This document shows, one piece after another, positions 24,525 through 33,408 of a stretch of 53,893 nucleotides of DNA (position 1 is the stretch's first letter; every line of letters begins with the position of its first letter). The position numbers and the translations under genes are program-made. Under the pieces are notes generated by a model, which saw only the letters and a list, made by a program, of their open reading frames with translations, did not search any database and had not been told where the DNA came from. Source of the stretch: Clostridiaceae bacterium (GTDB lineage Bacteria > Bacillota > Clostridia > Lachnospirales > Lachnospiraceae); contig CABIYE010000014.1 in the NCBI GenBank assembly GCA_902362865.1, forward strand, positions 16,820-70,712, given 5' to 3'.

Positions 24525-26099
24525 TTATGCTTTTTCTTCTTTGTAGAAAATGTCATCCACCTTCCAGTTTATCTCCATACGTCCTGGTTCATAAATAAAG
24601 ACTTTCTCAATAATCTTTGACAGCTGTATTTTGTCAAAATCCTGCAATGCTGCAATCTCATTTACTTCCATTTCTTTTTCTGTTGCTTCATCACATTTTT
24701 TCTTCGCTATAGCAATCTCATTCTCCAATTCTGTTATCTGCAAAGTGATTTCTGAAATACGGGAAGTCGTTTTTTCCAGTTCTTTCATATACCCTTCCTT
24801 GTCCAACACTTCTGAACGATAATCAGAATACAGTTTCATCTTTCTTGACGAGAGTCGCTTTTTTTCACTTTCCAGTGTTGCGATATTTTCTTCTTTCAAA
24901 ATTGTTTTATGCCATTCACTTTTCTTTTTCTCAAGAATTTCCGAAATAAATTGTGCCATATTTTTGGCTGCATCCAGTACTGTTTCTTCCGCTTCTTTCC
25001 TGTCCATTTTACTTTCCGCACACCCACTAAGACCGCTGATATGTGCCTGCATACAGCGATACCCAGTCTCTCTGCTGGTAAAACCAAGTCTTCTTCCACA
25101 GGTCGGACAAAAGAAAATAGGGCAGGCTACTCCTCTTTTTGTAAGAACTCTTTTCTGGTTAGTAAACGCTTTCTCATTTGCTTTCCGGAATAATTCATCG
25201 GATATAATTGGTTCATGTGCATTTTCTACAACAATCCACTCCTCTTTATCATTGGAAACCAATTTATTGCTTCCTGTTCTTGCCACTCTCTTTTTATTCC
25301 AAATAATTTTTCCAAGATACACTTCATTTTTGAGCATATCTGAGATTGTTGTAACTGACCAGAGTTTCTTTTCTTTTTCGTTTTCTCTGTGCATTTTCAT
25401 ACCTTTTCTGCACATATACTCCCGGCATGTAAGCACATGGGTTTCGTTCAGATATTTTGCTATCTGTCCTTTTGTTTTCCCATCTGCCGCCATTGTGAAT
25501 ATCAGTTTTACTATTTCAGCCGCTTCTGGGTCTATAACCAGATGATGCTTATCTTCTGGATCTTTAATATATCCATATTTGGGAAAAGCCGGCATATATT
25601 CACCGTTTTTAGCATGTGTTTTCATAGCAGAACGAACTTTTCTGGACAAATCTCTGCTGTACATTGCATTCAGCATATTTTTTAACGCTACACTCATTCC
25701 TCCAGTAAAGCCAGAGGAATTGATACTGTCAAAGCCATCGTTAATTGAGATAATTCGAATACCAAGGACTGGCAGGATTTTTTCCAGATAATTCCCCACT
25801 TCCAGATAATCTCTTCCAAATCTTGAAAAGTCCTTTATAACAATACTTTTTATACGTCCTGCTTTTGCATCTTCCATCATCCTCTGAAAGCCAGGACGGT
25901 TAAAGTTTGTACCACTGTACCCATCGTCTACATATTCAACTACTGGACAGTTAGTAAATTCGTCCTGTTTTTTGATAAATTCGTTTATCAGCATTCTCTG
26001 TGCGCTGACACTGTTACTTTCGGCTTTTATACTGCCATCTACATCATTATCCTCCGACGAAAGTCTGATATAAACAGCGATACATTCTGTTACTGGCAT
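24525..26099 (-). CDS. Large serine recombinase C (second module)
   Basis: A 524-residue recombinase with catalytic YIRLS (Ser14), DDGYSGTNFNRPGFQ, IKDFSRFGRDYLEVG, a zinc ribbon (CPTCGRRLGFTSRETGYRC) and a coiled coil. The ATG at 26099 overlaps the end of gene B by 10 bases. It is the third gene of the triplet, equivalent in position to 22484-24022, though the sequence has diverged. The element end lies about 70 bases after the stop. Confidence 0.94.
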   Translation of the reverse strand: MPVTECIAVYIRLSSEDNDVDGSIKAESNSVSAQRMLINEFIKKQDEFTNCPVVEYVDDGYSGTNFNRPGFQRMMEDAKAGRIKSIVIKDFSRFGRDYLEVGNYLEKILPVLGIRIISINDGFDSINSSGFTGGMSVALKNMLNAMYSRDLSRKVRSAMKTHAKNGEYMPAFPKYGYIKDPEDKHHLVIDPEAAEIVKLIFTMAADGKTKGQIAKYLNETHVLTCREYMCRKGMKMHRENEKEKKLWSVTTISDMLKNEVYLGKIIWNKKRVARTGSNKLVSNDKEEWIVVENAHEPIISDELFRKANEKAFTNQKRVLTKRGVACPIFFCPTCGRRLGFTSRETGYRCMQAHISGLSGCAESKMDRKEAEETVLDAAKNMAQFISEILEKKKSEWHKTILKEENIATLESEKKRLSSRKMKLYSDYRSEVLDKEGYMKELEKTTSRISEITLQITELENEIAIAKKKCDEATEKEMEVNEIAALQDFDKIQLSKIIEKVFIYEPGRMEINWKVDDIFYKEEKA

Positions 26100-27790
26100 A
26101 ACTCAGCCTCCCGTTCTTTTGCATATTTTCTTAATTCTTCCAACATATCATCATACACCAAACGTACCGTAATAGAACCGCTTTCATGTATTTCGATTTT
26201 TTCTACAAAAGCATTGACCATTTCCTTTGTCAGCGTTCTCGTATTGCGGTATTTATTGATCAATGTTTCCCATTCTTCCTCTGTTTGAAAATTTTTTTCA
26301 TATCCAACCTGATGCTTTAATAAAATCTCCATGTTATTCTGGATCTCTTTTTCTGTTTCCGCATCCTGCTTTGAAAATGTTTCATACTGCTCTGCATCAA
26401 TAATACGGCACACATAATCCTCAAACAATCTTTCCCGGTGTACTGCCACTTTTTCCAGTTCTTTCCGGCATTTCTTGATTTCCCTGTTAAACACATCATA
26501 TTTTTTAATGCTTTCCTGTCTTTGATTCAACCGCCGAATCAAATCTACATTTTCAACATATACATTGATATGTGCACGTATCACACGCAGTACATAATCA
26601 TTCACTTCCAAATCAGTGATAGAATGTGGCGTACACTTCCCGTGGAGCTTATTATTTCCACAGTAAAACCTACGATGATTGCCTTTTGTTTTCCCATATA
26701 AATACATGGTTTTTCCACAGTCTGCACATACAATTTTCTGCTTGAAAAAGTTGAAGTCTCTTACATTATTGCCATTTGATTTACGAGCTTCATTAACCCG
26801 TTTTACGATATGACCAATCTTTTCCTGTACCTCATCAAAATCCTTTCTGCTCACAAGTGCCTCATGGGTATTTTTGATAATGATCCATTCTTCTTTCTGA
26901 TTCATTTTCTGTCTCTGTGCTGCCCAGGAATCATTGGTAAACTGATTATGCACACTATCACCGGCATAATATTGATTCTCAAGGATTTTATGGACTGTTC
27001 CTCCACTCCATGTCCATGTCACTGACTTTTCATTTGCTTTTCCTGCTTTATCCAGCTTGTAGGCTTTCGGGCAGAGATACCCATCCGCATTTAATTTCCG
27101 GGCAATCTCTGCATAAGTCATTCCATCAATAAAATACTGAAATATCTTTTTCACCACTGGTGCTGCTACCGGATCTGGAATCAGCTGATGAGGATTATCC
27201 TTGTCTTTTTCATAACCATAAGCCATCTGACCGGAAGGAAATTCGCCATTTGCCCAGCTCGTCCGGTATGAACTTCTTATTTTCTTTGCCAAATCTCTGG
27301 AATAAAACTCATTATACACGTTTGACATGCTGATCAGCAGGCTTATGTCATCTCTGAACGAATCATAATGATCATTCACCGAAATAAAACGCACATTAAA
27401 GAATGGGAACACTCTTTCAATATAGCTTCCTGCCTCTACATAATTTCTTCCAAGTCTAGAAAGATCTTTAACAATAACACAGTCAATATTTCCCTCTTTG
27501 ATGTCCTGCATCATCTCATTAAAACCATCTCTCTCAAAATTAGTTCCGGTTTTAGATATATCATAATATTCCTTTGCAACCACGATATCTTTCTGTTCTT
27601 TTACGAAATTATGAAGCAGAACCATCTGCGTTTCTATCGTATTTCTTTCTCTGTTCTTTTCACTCTCATAGGAAAGCCTTGCATAAAGGGCTGCATGTGA
27701 AACTTTTTCACACTGGTTTTCAGCTTCTGTAACCAAATTTTCTTTATTTCCAACATTCACATAATCTACTTTTCTTGATTTTCGAGCCAT
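26090..27790 (-). CDS. Large serine recombinase B (second module)
   Basis: A 566-residue recombinase with an N-terminal extension beginning MARKSRK, as in gene B of the first module, and catalytic YARLS (Ser40). SKTGTNFERDGFNEMM, VKDLSRLGRNYVEAG, a zinc ribbon (CADCGKTMYLYGK) and a coiled coil follow. It begins directly after the stop of gene A and overlaps gene C, so the three proteins are translated as a unit. All catalytic motifs look intact. Confidence 0.94.
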   Translation of the reverse strand: MARKSRKVDYVNVGNKENLVTEAENQCEKVSHAALYARLSYESEKNRERNTIETQMVLLHNFVKEQKDIVVAKEYYDISKTGTNFERDGFNEMMQDIKEGNIDCVIVKDLSRLGRNYVEAGSYIERVFPFFNVRFISVNDHYDSFRDDISLLISMSNVYNEFYSRDLAKKIRSSYRTSWANGEFPSGQMAYGYEKDKDNPHQLIPDPVAAPVVKKIFQYFIDGMTYAEIARKLNADGYLCPKAYKLDKAGKANEKSVTWTWSGGTVHKILENQYYAGDSVHNQFTNDSWAAQRQKMNQKEEWIIIKNTHEALVSRKDFDEVQEKIGHIVKRVNEARKSNGNNVRDFNFFKQKIVCADCGKTMYLYGKTKGNHRRFYCGNNKLHGKCTPHSITDLEVNDYVLRVIRAHINVYVENVDLIRRLNQRQESIKKYDVFNREIKKCRKELEKVAVHRERLFEDYVCRIIDAEQYETFSKQDAETEKEIQNNMEILLKHQVGYEKNFQTEEEWETLINKYRNTRTLTKEMVNAFVEKIEIHESGSITVRLVYDDMLEELRKYAKEREAELCQ

Positions 27791-29488
27791 TTATACGACC
27801 TCCCTCTTTTGAATTTCTATTCTTCCGTCCATACCTGTGCTGACATCGCAGCCCACCGACTGTATCTGCCGTAACAGAGATTGATAACAATCATCAAAAT
27901 TAAATCTGACTTCAATATGTTTTTTGTCATATACTAATATCTGGTCAATCAGTTCAACAGCAACAGTTCTTGTAAGTTCCTGTATATTCTGATGCTCGGC
28001 AAAATAATCCAGCCAATGATATTTATCACTTTTTGATTCCAGGACTTCACTGATCTGTTGATCAATACTTCGGACTGCTTCCTCGGCTTTTTTCCGTTTT
28101 TCTGTGTACCCGTCATGAAGCTCTTTATAATCTTCTTTTGAAATGATTCCTTCACGGAAATCCTCATATAGATAATCTCTTAACTCCCGGCATCGCACGG
28201 CTTCTTTTTCTTTTGCTTCTTTTCTAATTTCCAGTTCTTTTATATCCAATTCTTGAAATGGTACTTCATGGATAAAATCCATGATTTTTTTCATATCAAG
28301 GATATTTTCAATATGGATTTTTACCAGTTCCAATACTGTTTCTTCTAGTTTACCCATTGGTATTCTGTGTGCTGCACACGCTTTCGTAGCCGCATGTCTG
28401 GAACAGATATAGTAAGCGTATACCTTTCCTCCTGCCGGAACATCCCGTTTGATCATCATTGCCCCACAGTCTCCACAAACCACAAGTCCAGATAATGGAT
28501 ATACCTTTTCCTCGTTCGGAGAAGTCCTTGTATCTATCCCTAATAATCTCTGCACCAGTGCAAATTCTCGTTCTGATACGATAGCCTCATGGTTTTTTTC
28601 AATTCTAACCCAATCTGTCTCCGGCTTTTTCATCAATTTTTTTACTTTATGGTTTGGTGTTGTTCTTTTTCCCTGCACCAGAGTTCCAGTGTATACTTCA
28701 TTTTCAAGGATTCTTTTTACCGACATGGCGCTCCATTCTGCCTGTTCGTGTGTTTTAAAATTATCCTGAATCCTTATTCCAAGACTGTGCTTGTATTCCA
28801 TTGGTGAAAGAACACCCTGTTTGTTCAATGCATTGGCAATTGCTGTCTGACTCATACCTGATAATTTCATGCGGTAAATTTCTTTGACGATACCTGCCGC
28901 ATATACATCTATCACCAGTTTGTTTTTATTATCTGAATCTTTCTGGTATCCATACGGTGTAAACGCTCCAATATATTCCCCATTTTTTCTCTTTACTTCC
29001 AGGTGGCTTCTTATTTTGATAGAAATGTCACGGCAATATGCATCGTTAATGAGATTCTTGAAGGGAATTACGATTTCGTCTGCCTGACTTTTCCCTTCCA
29101 GGCTGTCATAATAATCATTGACCGCAATAAACCGCACGCCAAGTGCCGGAAATAATCTTTCGATATATTTTCCGGCATCAATATACTCACGTCCAAAACG
29201 GGAAAGGTCTTTTACAACGACACAATCCACAATTCCTTTTTTGATATCTTCCAGCATCATCTGAAATGCAGGACGTTCAAAATTAGAACCGCTGTAACCG
29301 TCATCCACCCGTTCTGATACAACAACTATATCCTTTTTATCTTTTAGGAAATTTTTTATCAGATCTTTCTGATTTGAGATACTGTTGCTTTCACGCTTTC
29401 CAGCAGTAGCAACATCGCCATCTTCTTTCGATAAACGAACATAAATGGCTGCATGATAGATTTTCTTTGAATTGTTAATTTGATTCAT
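27791..29488 (-). CDS. Large serine recombinase A (second module)
   Basis: A 565-residue recombinase with catalytic YVRLS (Ser20 from the chosen start), DDGYSGSNFERPAFQ, VKDLSRFGREYIDAG and a zinc ribbon (CGDCGAMMIKRD). It is the closest relative in this window of the protein at 19221-20849. An ATG at 29494 touches AAGGAGG directly, so the ATG at 29488 with a six-base spacing is the better start. It is preceded by an 8-bp inverted repeat that may be an operator. Confidence 0.94.
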   Translation of the reverse strand: MNQINNSKKIYHAAIYVRLSKEDGDVATAGKRESNSISNQKDLIKNFLKDKKDIVVVSERVDDGYSGSNFERPAFQMMLEDIKKGIVDCVVVKDLSRFGREYIDAGKYIERLFPALGVRFIAVNDYYDSLEGKSQADEIVIPFKNLINDAYCRDISIKIRSHLEVKRKNGEYIGAFTPYGYQKDSDNKNKLVIDVYAAGIVKEIYRMKLSGMSQTAIANALNKQGVLSPMEYKHSLGIRIQDNFKTHEQAEWSAMSVKRILENEVYTGTLVQGKRTTPNHKVKKLMKKPETDWVRIEKNHEAIVSEREFALVQRLLGIDTRTSPNEEKVYPLSGLVVCGDCGAMMIKRDVPAGGKVYAYYICSRHAATKACAAHRIPMGKLEETVLELVKIHIENILDMKKIMDFIHEVPFQELDIKELEIRKEAKEKEAVRCRELRDYLYEDFREGIISKEDYKELHDGYTEKRKKAEEAVRSIDQQISEVLESKSDKYHWLDYFAEHQNIQELTRTVAVELIDQILVYDKKHIEVRFNFDDCYQSLLRQIQSVGCDVSTGMDGRIEIQKREVV

Positions 29489-29502
29489 CTTCATCCTCCT
29501 TA

Positions 29503-29532
29503 GTTTTACCTTTCCATCAACATTGGTAAAAC
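29503..29532 (-). promoter_or_regulatory. Operator-like inverted repeat before the second recombinase operon
   Basis: GTTTTACC (29503-29510) and GGTAAAAC (29525-29532) form a perfect 8-bp inverted repeat just upstream of the ribosome binding site of recombinase A. The equivalent repeat in the first module is CTTTTCCG/CGGAAAAG. Confidence 0.45.
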
Positions 29533-29627
29533 CCAGAGGGTGAGTCTATTTTGTCCTGATATGAATGAGGAGTCCTGAATTCCTCGTCTCCATATTAACA
29601 TAACTCTTCAGATTTTACCATCACTTT

Positions 29628-29876
29628 TTATACAGAAAGCAAAAGTTCCTCAAATGCATCTTCAAAAGATACTCCATTGTTTGCAAACCTTATTTTCACT
29701 TTTACATTTCCTATACAGACAAGATAGGGATTTCCCACCTGTCTGAGATATTGAGCTATTCTTTTTTCCTTCGTCTGATTCCGGTCAATCCTTATTTTTC
29801 GGATATCCTTCAATTCCTTCAGATCCACATCATCAAAATCCGTTTCCAGATAGTTTCTATATTCTTCCGCAGTCAT
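29628..29876 (-). CDS. DUF6870-like small protein, second module
   Basis: An 82-residue protein, partner in position and sequence of the one at 18870-19085. It has an acidic N-terminus (MTAEEYRNYLETDFDDVDL) and the conserved KRIAQYLRQVGNPYLVC core. The ATG at 29876 has GGAGAAGG upstream and lies inside the end of the MazF-like gene (20-base overlap), so the two are translationally coupled. The coupling makes it a candidate antitoxin as well as a recombination accessory; neither role is shown. Confidence 0.75.
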   Translation of the reverse strand: MTAEEYRNYLETDFDDVDLKELKDIRKIRIDRNQTKEKRIAQYLRQVGNPYLVCIGNVKVKIRFANNGVSFEDAFEELLLSV

Positions 29877-30237
29877 GCCCTTCTCCTTCCATTCCCATCT
29901 GAATCCGTACTGCTTTCAGTACCCGATCCAGGCTCCACTTGTTCACTCTTCCGCATTTCTCAATAATACATTTCGTAGAAATGCTCATAACCTGTTCAGC
30001 CAGTGCCAAACTTCCTTTTCGGATTCCCGTCATATCATATTTACTGATAAATACATGTGTTGGCAAATACCGTTTCTTATATATTCTTGATGTCAGCGGA
30101 ACTACCGTTATGACTGAACTGTATGTATTGGCTTTATTATTGCTCACTACGATCACCGGTCTTACACCACTCTGAACAGATGTTGTAGGAAACATACCGA
30201 GATCTGCCCATAAAATATCTCCTCTGCGGATTGTCAT
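29857..30237 (-). CDS. MazF/PemK-type toxin-like protein
   Basis: A 126-residue protein with the MazF/PemK layout: IRRGDILWADLG at the N-terminus, SGVRPVIVVSNNKAN, SSVITVVPLTSR and KGSLALAEQVMSI. Members cleave mRNA at short motifs. The ATG at 30237 follows GGAGAGAGG. No classical MazE-like antitoxin lies upstream, where 580 bp of non-coding DNA is found. The overlapping downstream DUF6870-like gene is the only candidate partner. The first recombinase module lacks this gene. Confidence 0.88.
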   Translation of the reverse strand: MTIRRGDILWADLGMFPTTSVQSGVRPVIVVSNNKANTYSSVITVVPLTSRIYKKRYLPTHVFISKYDMTGIRKGSLALAEQVMSISTKCIIEKCGRVNKWSLDRVLKAVRIQMGMEGEGHDCGRI

Positions 30238-30299
30238 TTGTCCTCTCTCCAATCTATTATTTTTATTTGTAAAGCATCCATAGCGCTATATTGGCTCCA

Positions 30300-30640
30300 C
30301 AGGAATACGGCAGAGTTTCTTTCCTATAAGGAAAGCTCTGCCGCATAACCTCTATAGCCAATTTGATTATTAAACAGTGCTCGCTCGATTCTATTTATCC
30401 TCGATACCCCGAATCATTACTCCCGCATATGCAGGAAGGGAATAATAACCTGCCCGGATGCACGCTCCGGACCACAACCCGGAAACTCTCGTTTCTAGGC
30501 TCCAGCAGTTCATAGGTTTACCAGTTACAGACTTCTCAGGGTCTGCAAGTGTATCGCATCTCATACATGTCATCGCATCACCAGCCTGCCAGCTGGCTTC
30601 GGTCAGTGCTTTTTCGCAGCATTACGGACTGAACTAAAAT
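30300..30640 (-). ncRNA. Candidate structured RNA of the recombinase module, copy 2
   Basis: The 578-bp gap 30238-30815 lies between the sigma-like gene and the MazF-like gene. It holds a long two-part hairpin CGGCAGAG/CTCTGCCG (30308-30315/30336-30343) with an inner CTTTCC/GGAAAG stem. A stem CCAGC/GCTGG (30581-30585/30592-30596) pairs with the CCGGC/GCCGG stem of the first module. Flanking bases also align (CGAAGCCAGCTGGCAGGCTGG against CGAAACCGGCTGTGGCAGG). A 60-codon open frame at 30391-30573 lacks a good ribosome binding site. Confidence 0.4.
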
Positions 30641-30815
30641 CTTTGTTTTGTCTTATAATCCTATAGCGGCATCTTCCTCGTGCTCACTGTATGAAATGTC
30701 ACATCAGTTATTATTGAATATTCAGTTATCATGGTTCATTTTAGGAAGTCCTTTAACTTCCTCTAATTACTAAAGTCAAATGACTTTGGCAGATGCAAAA
30801 GATTTTGAAAAATTT

Positions 30816-31289
30816 TTAAAAAAATTTATTCATATACATTTCACGCATCTTATTAAGAGTGGATTTCAGCTTGTATGACAGCATCTGTCTGGAAATCCCC
30901 ATAATCTCCGCCATCTGTGTCTGTGTCTTGTTTTCAAAAAAAATGCCATAAATAATCATGCGTTCCTCTGAGTTCAGCTGATTGATCACTTTGTGAATAT
31001 CCTGCTGTTCCATTTTTGTCAGTACACAGTGCTCCACATCACAGTTCAGATCTGGAAAATCCTCAATCATGAAGCCTTCTCCATCAATGGACTGACTGCT
31101 GTAAGGTACCTCCCGCAGCATCTTATCCACGACCTCACCCAGTTCGTTCTTAATCTCAACTTTTTTTGCCTTACTGCTTCTGTAAAAATTGTTCATCGCA
31201 TACGCAACTTCTTTTGTAACCTCGATCATTTCTCCATCAATATTTGCGTAATACTTTCCTTCATAAAAATATGGATGTTCAATATACAT
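30816..31289 (-). CDS. Sigma-70 region 4-like regulator, second module
   Basis: A 157-residue protein with a C-terminal sigma-70 region 4-like helix-turn-helix (INQLNSEERMIIYGIFFENK, TQTQMAEIMGISRQMLSYKL). The ATG at 31289 follows AGGAGGAACGG; longer frames upstream lack this. It occupies the same relative place as 17847-18269. The 416 bp upstream (31290-31705) hold only a terminator and no gene that I can support. Confidence 0.8.
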   Translation of the reverse strand: MYIEHPYFYEGKYYANIDGEMIEVTKEVAYAMNNFYRSSKAKKVEIKNELGEVVDKMLREVPYSSQSIDGEGFMIEDFPDLNCDVEHCVLTKMEQQDIHKVINQLNSEERMIIYGIFFENKTQTQMAEIMGISRQMLSYKLKSTLNKMREMYMNKFF

Positions 31290-31430
31290 GTCCGTTCCTC
31301 CTGAATTTGAAATCTTGTTGCTCGTTTCAAATCCAGAAGGCGGACCTCTGTTTATAATCATGCCTGCTCCGCCTTTATCCTGCCGGGACATACCCGCAGT
31401 TATTGGCTGAGAAATTCAGGCACGAAAAAA

Positions 31431-31464
31431 AGCCCCAGTAGTTTTTTCTTAACTACTGAGGCTT
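31431..31464. terminator. Bidirectional terminator between element and transporter locus
   Basis: An imperfect stem (CAGTAGTT with AACTACTG) with A-rich DNA on the left and TTTCGTCTCTTT on the right can serve either strand. It lies upstream of the sigma-like gene and downstream of the transporter operon. Confidence 0.65.
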
Positions 31465-31705
31465 TCGTCTCTTTCTTGTATTCAGTTATCTATGCCTTCT
31501 TTCATCAGCATAATCATTGTATCAGGATAAAGTTCACAAAGTATCCGCAATACGTTCCCATAAGTTCATGTCATTATTAGAATCGTACATATTTCAGTGT
31601 AAAAAGTTCAGTATTCAGCTTCAAGAATAAATATGGCTTTTAGATAGTATTCTCCGGAAGAATGAAGTCTTTCTTTTGCAGCCGCCTCAGCCACACCGCT
31701 GGACA

Positions 31706-33352
31706 TTATTTCACATGAACAGATGCAATGTCTACATAGCTGGCATCTGTGTAGAAGTCATAACCAGTTATCTTATCAGTATTCCACAGAGCCAGATCGT
31801 GAGTGCCGATTACAGGCACCAGAAGATTCTGATCTGCAATACCATTCAGAATCATTCCATAGATTTCCTGCACACGCTGAGAATCAGAAGTGGAGTCCAA
31901 TTCTGCGAAAATTTCAGGATTCTCAAAGAAAGCAGAGAACTGGCAGAGGATCGGATCACCCATAGCGCCAGGAGCCATATTACTCATATCCGTTGCAGGG
32001 TCAAAGGAACCGCCAGCAGTATTGTAGAAGGTCAGATCATATTCGCCAGCCATCAAGGCTCCATACCAGGTGTTCATGTCTACTGCATCAATAGTAACAT
32101 CGAAGCCGAGTTCTTTAAGAGAAGCTGCAATAGAAAGAACTGCATTGTCAACACTTGCAAGGCTCTGAGAATAGTTGAAATGAATGGCGAGAGAAGTTCC
32201 GTCCTTCTCCAGGATACCATCATCATTGGTATCCTCATAGCCGGCTTCCTTCATGAGCTGCTTTGCCTTTTCCATGTCAGTAGGATAGGTCTTAACCTCC
32301 ACACCGCAGTTGGGCTTTTCATTCGTAAAGAGGGTTTCGGCAGCGGTCTCCAGGCCATCGAAAACAGAGGTTTCCAACTCCTGCTGATTAACAGCGTAGG
32401 ATACTGCTTCCCTTACAAGAGGATCATTAAAGGGAGCCTTATTCAGGTTCATACCCAGATAACGGGTTTGGTTGGTGCTGTCATCCATGGCATGACCGAA
32501 AGCGGTATCCTGGGAAATCTCCGTGTATCCTTCTGCGCTAAGTCTGCTGGAGCCGAGAATTGCATCGATTTCACCGTTGCGCAGAGCAAGAATTTTTGCA
32601 GCATTATCAGGAATCACTTTAACCTTGAACTCATCCACTTCAGGAGCTTCGTCCCAGTAGTAGGGATTGCGGATAAAGGTATAAGTGTCCCCCTCAACCC
32701 GGTCAAACATATAGGGACCAGTACCCATAGTTGCACTCACGCAATTCTCGTAAGCCTTTTCTACGCCACCTTCAAAGGCTGCGGGATTCACAATACCAAG
32801 AGGCAGCGCCATGGTCAGATTGTCAAGAGCAGCGTAATAAGGGGTCTTCAAAGTCATTACAAAGGTTTTTTCATCCGGGGTTTCCAGCTTGTCAAACAAA
32901 GTAGTAAGCTTACCGAAGGCACCATTCTGGGGACCCAGATGGGTTACTACTGCTTCAAGGGTCATCTTTACTGCCTCGGAAGTCAGAGGAGTACCGTCAG
33001 AAAATTTGACACCATCACGCAGATGGAAGGTGTAAGTCTTGCCGTCATCACTGATTTCCCAGGTTTCAGCCAACTCGCCCTGGATCTTCCCGTTATCATC
33101 ATAGCTTACCAGAGTGTTGTAAAAATTACGACTCCAGAATCCGGCACCATAAGTGCTGGATACCATAGGCGTGATAACAGGATAGAAGCCTACGGAAAAG
33201 TCCCAATTCTCGGTGACAGTGATTGATACCGGCTCTGCATCGGTCTTTGTGGTGGATTGCTCCGGATTCTCGTCAGGGTTTGTGCCGCAAGCTGCCATAG
33301 CAAGGCACATCACAAGTGCGAGTCCGAAAGCTAAAAGTTTTTTCAGTTTCAT
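31706..33352 (-). CDS. NikA/OppA-type substrate-binding lipoprotein
   Basis: A 548-residue SBP_bac_5-family protein. A lipoprotein signal peptide ends at a lipobox LAMAAC (Cys22). LAETWEISDDGKTYTFHLR, DGVKFSDGTPLTSEAV, NPYYWDEAP and LGMNLNKAPFNDPLVREAV are family hallmarks. It would capture a peptide, nickel chelate or metallophore outside the membrane. The ATG at 33352 follows AAAGGAG. It is the last gene of the operon, 56 bases after the second ATPase, with a terminator downstream. Confidence 0.93.
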   Translation of the reverse strand: MKLKKLLAFGLALVMCLAMAACGTNPDENPEQSTTKTDAEPVSITVTENWDFSVGFYPVITPMVSSTYGAGFWSRNFYNTLVSYDDNGKIQGELAETWEISDDGKTYTFHLRDGVKFSDGTPLTSEAVKMTLEAVVTHLGPQNGAFGKLTTLFDKLETPDEKTFVMTLKTPYYAALDNLTMALPLGIVNPAAFEGGVEKAYENCVSATMGTGPYMFDRVEGDTYTFIRNPYYWDEAPEVDEFKVKVIPDNAAKILALRNGEIDAILGSSRLSAEGYTEISQDTAFGHAMDDSTNQTRYLGMNLNKAPFNDPLVREAVSYAVNQQELETSVFDGLETAAETLFTNEKPNCGVEVKTYPTDMEKAKQLMKEAGYEDTNDDGILEKDGTSLAIHFNYSQSLASVDNAVLSIAASLKELGFDVTIDAVDMNTWYGALMAGEYDLTFYNTAGGSFDPATDMSNMAPGAMGDPILCQFSAFFENPEIFAELDSTSDSQRVQEIYGMILNGIADQNLLVPVIGTHDLALWNTDKITGYDFYTDASYVDIASVHVK

Positions 33353-33408
33353 GTGCAAAATCTCCTTTATTTGTTTTTATATCATGCTTTTCAGCAGGGT
33401 ATACATAT

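Larger units (their letters stand above)
24432..31464 (-). mobile_element. End module of a second serine-recombinase element (minimum extent)
   Basis: It contains a sigma-like gene, structured non-coding DNA, a MazF-like gene, a DUF6870-like gene and three recombinases, ending at the integrase breakpoint. The coordinates give only the recognisable module. The other end may lie beyond the transporter locus (31706-41383), or the element may be truncated; I found no second terminus. Confidence 0.6.

Noticed and set aside
30391..30573. A 60-codon open frame on the minus strand between the sigma-like and MazF-like genes
   Set aside because: Weak ribosome binding site and no counterpart in the first module, while the underlying bases pair in conserved hairpins; treated as part of a candidate RNA. 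Translation is not excluded.
31676..33226. A 516-codon open frame on the plus strand
   Set aside because: It lies entirely opposite the substrate-binding lipoprotein gene, whose protein is clearly recognisable; it has no family match that I can see and no ribosome binding site.
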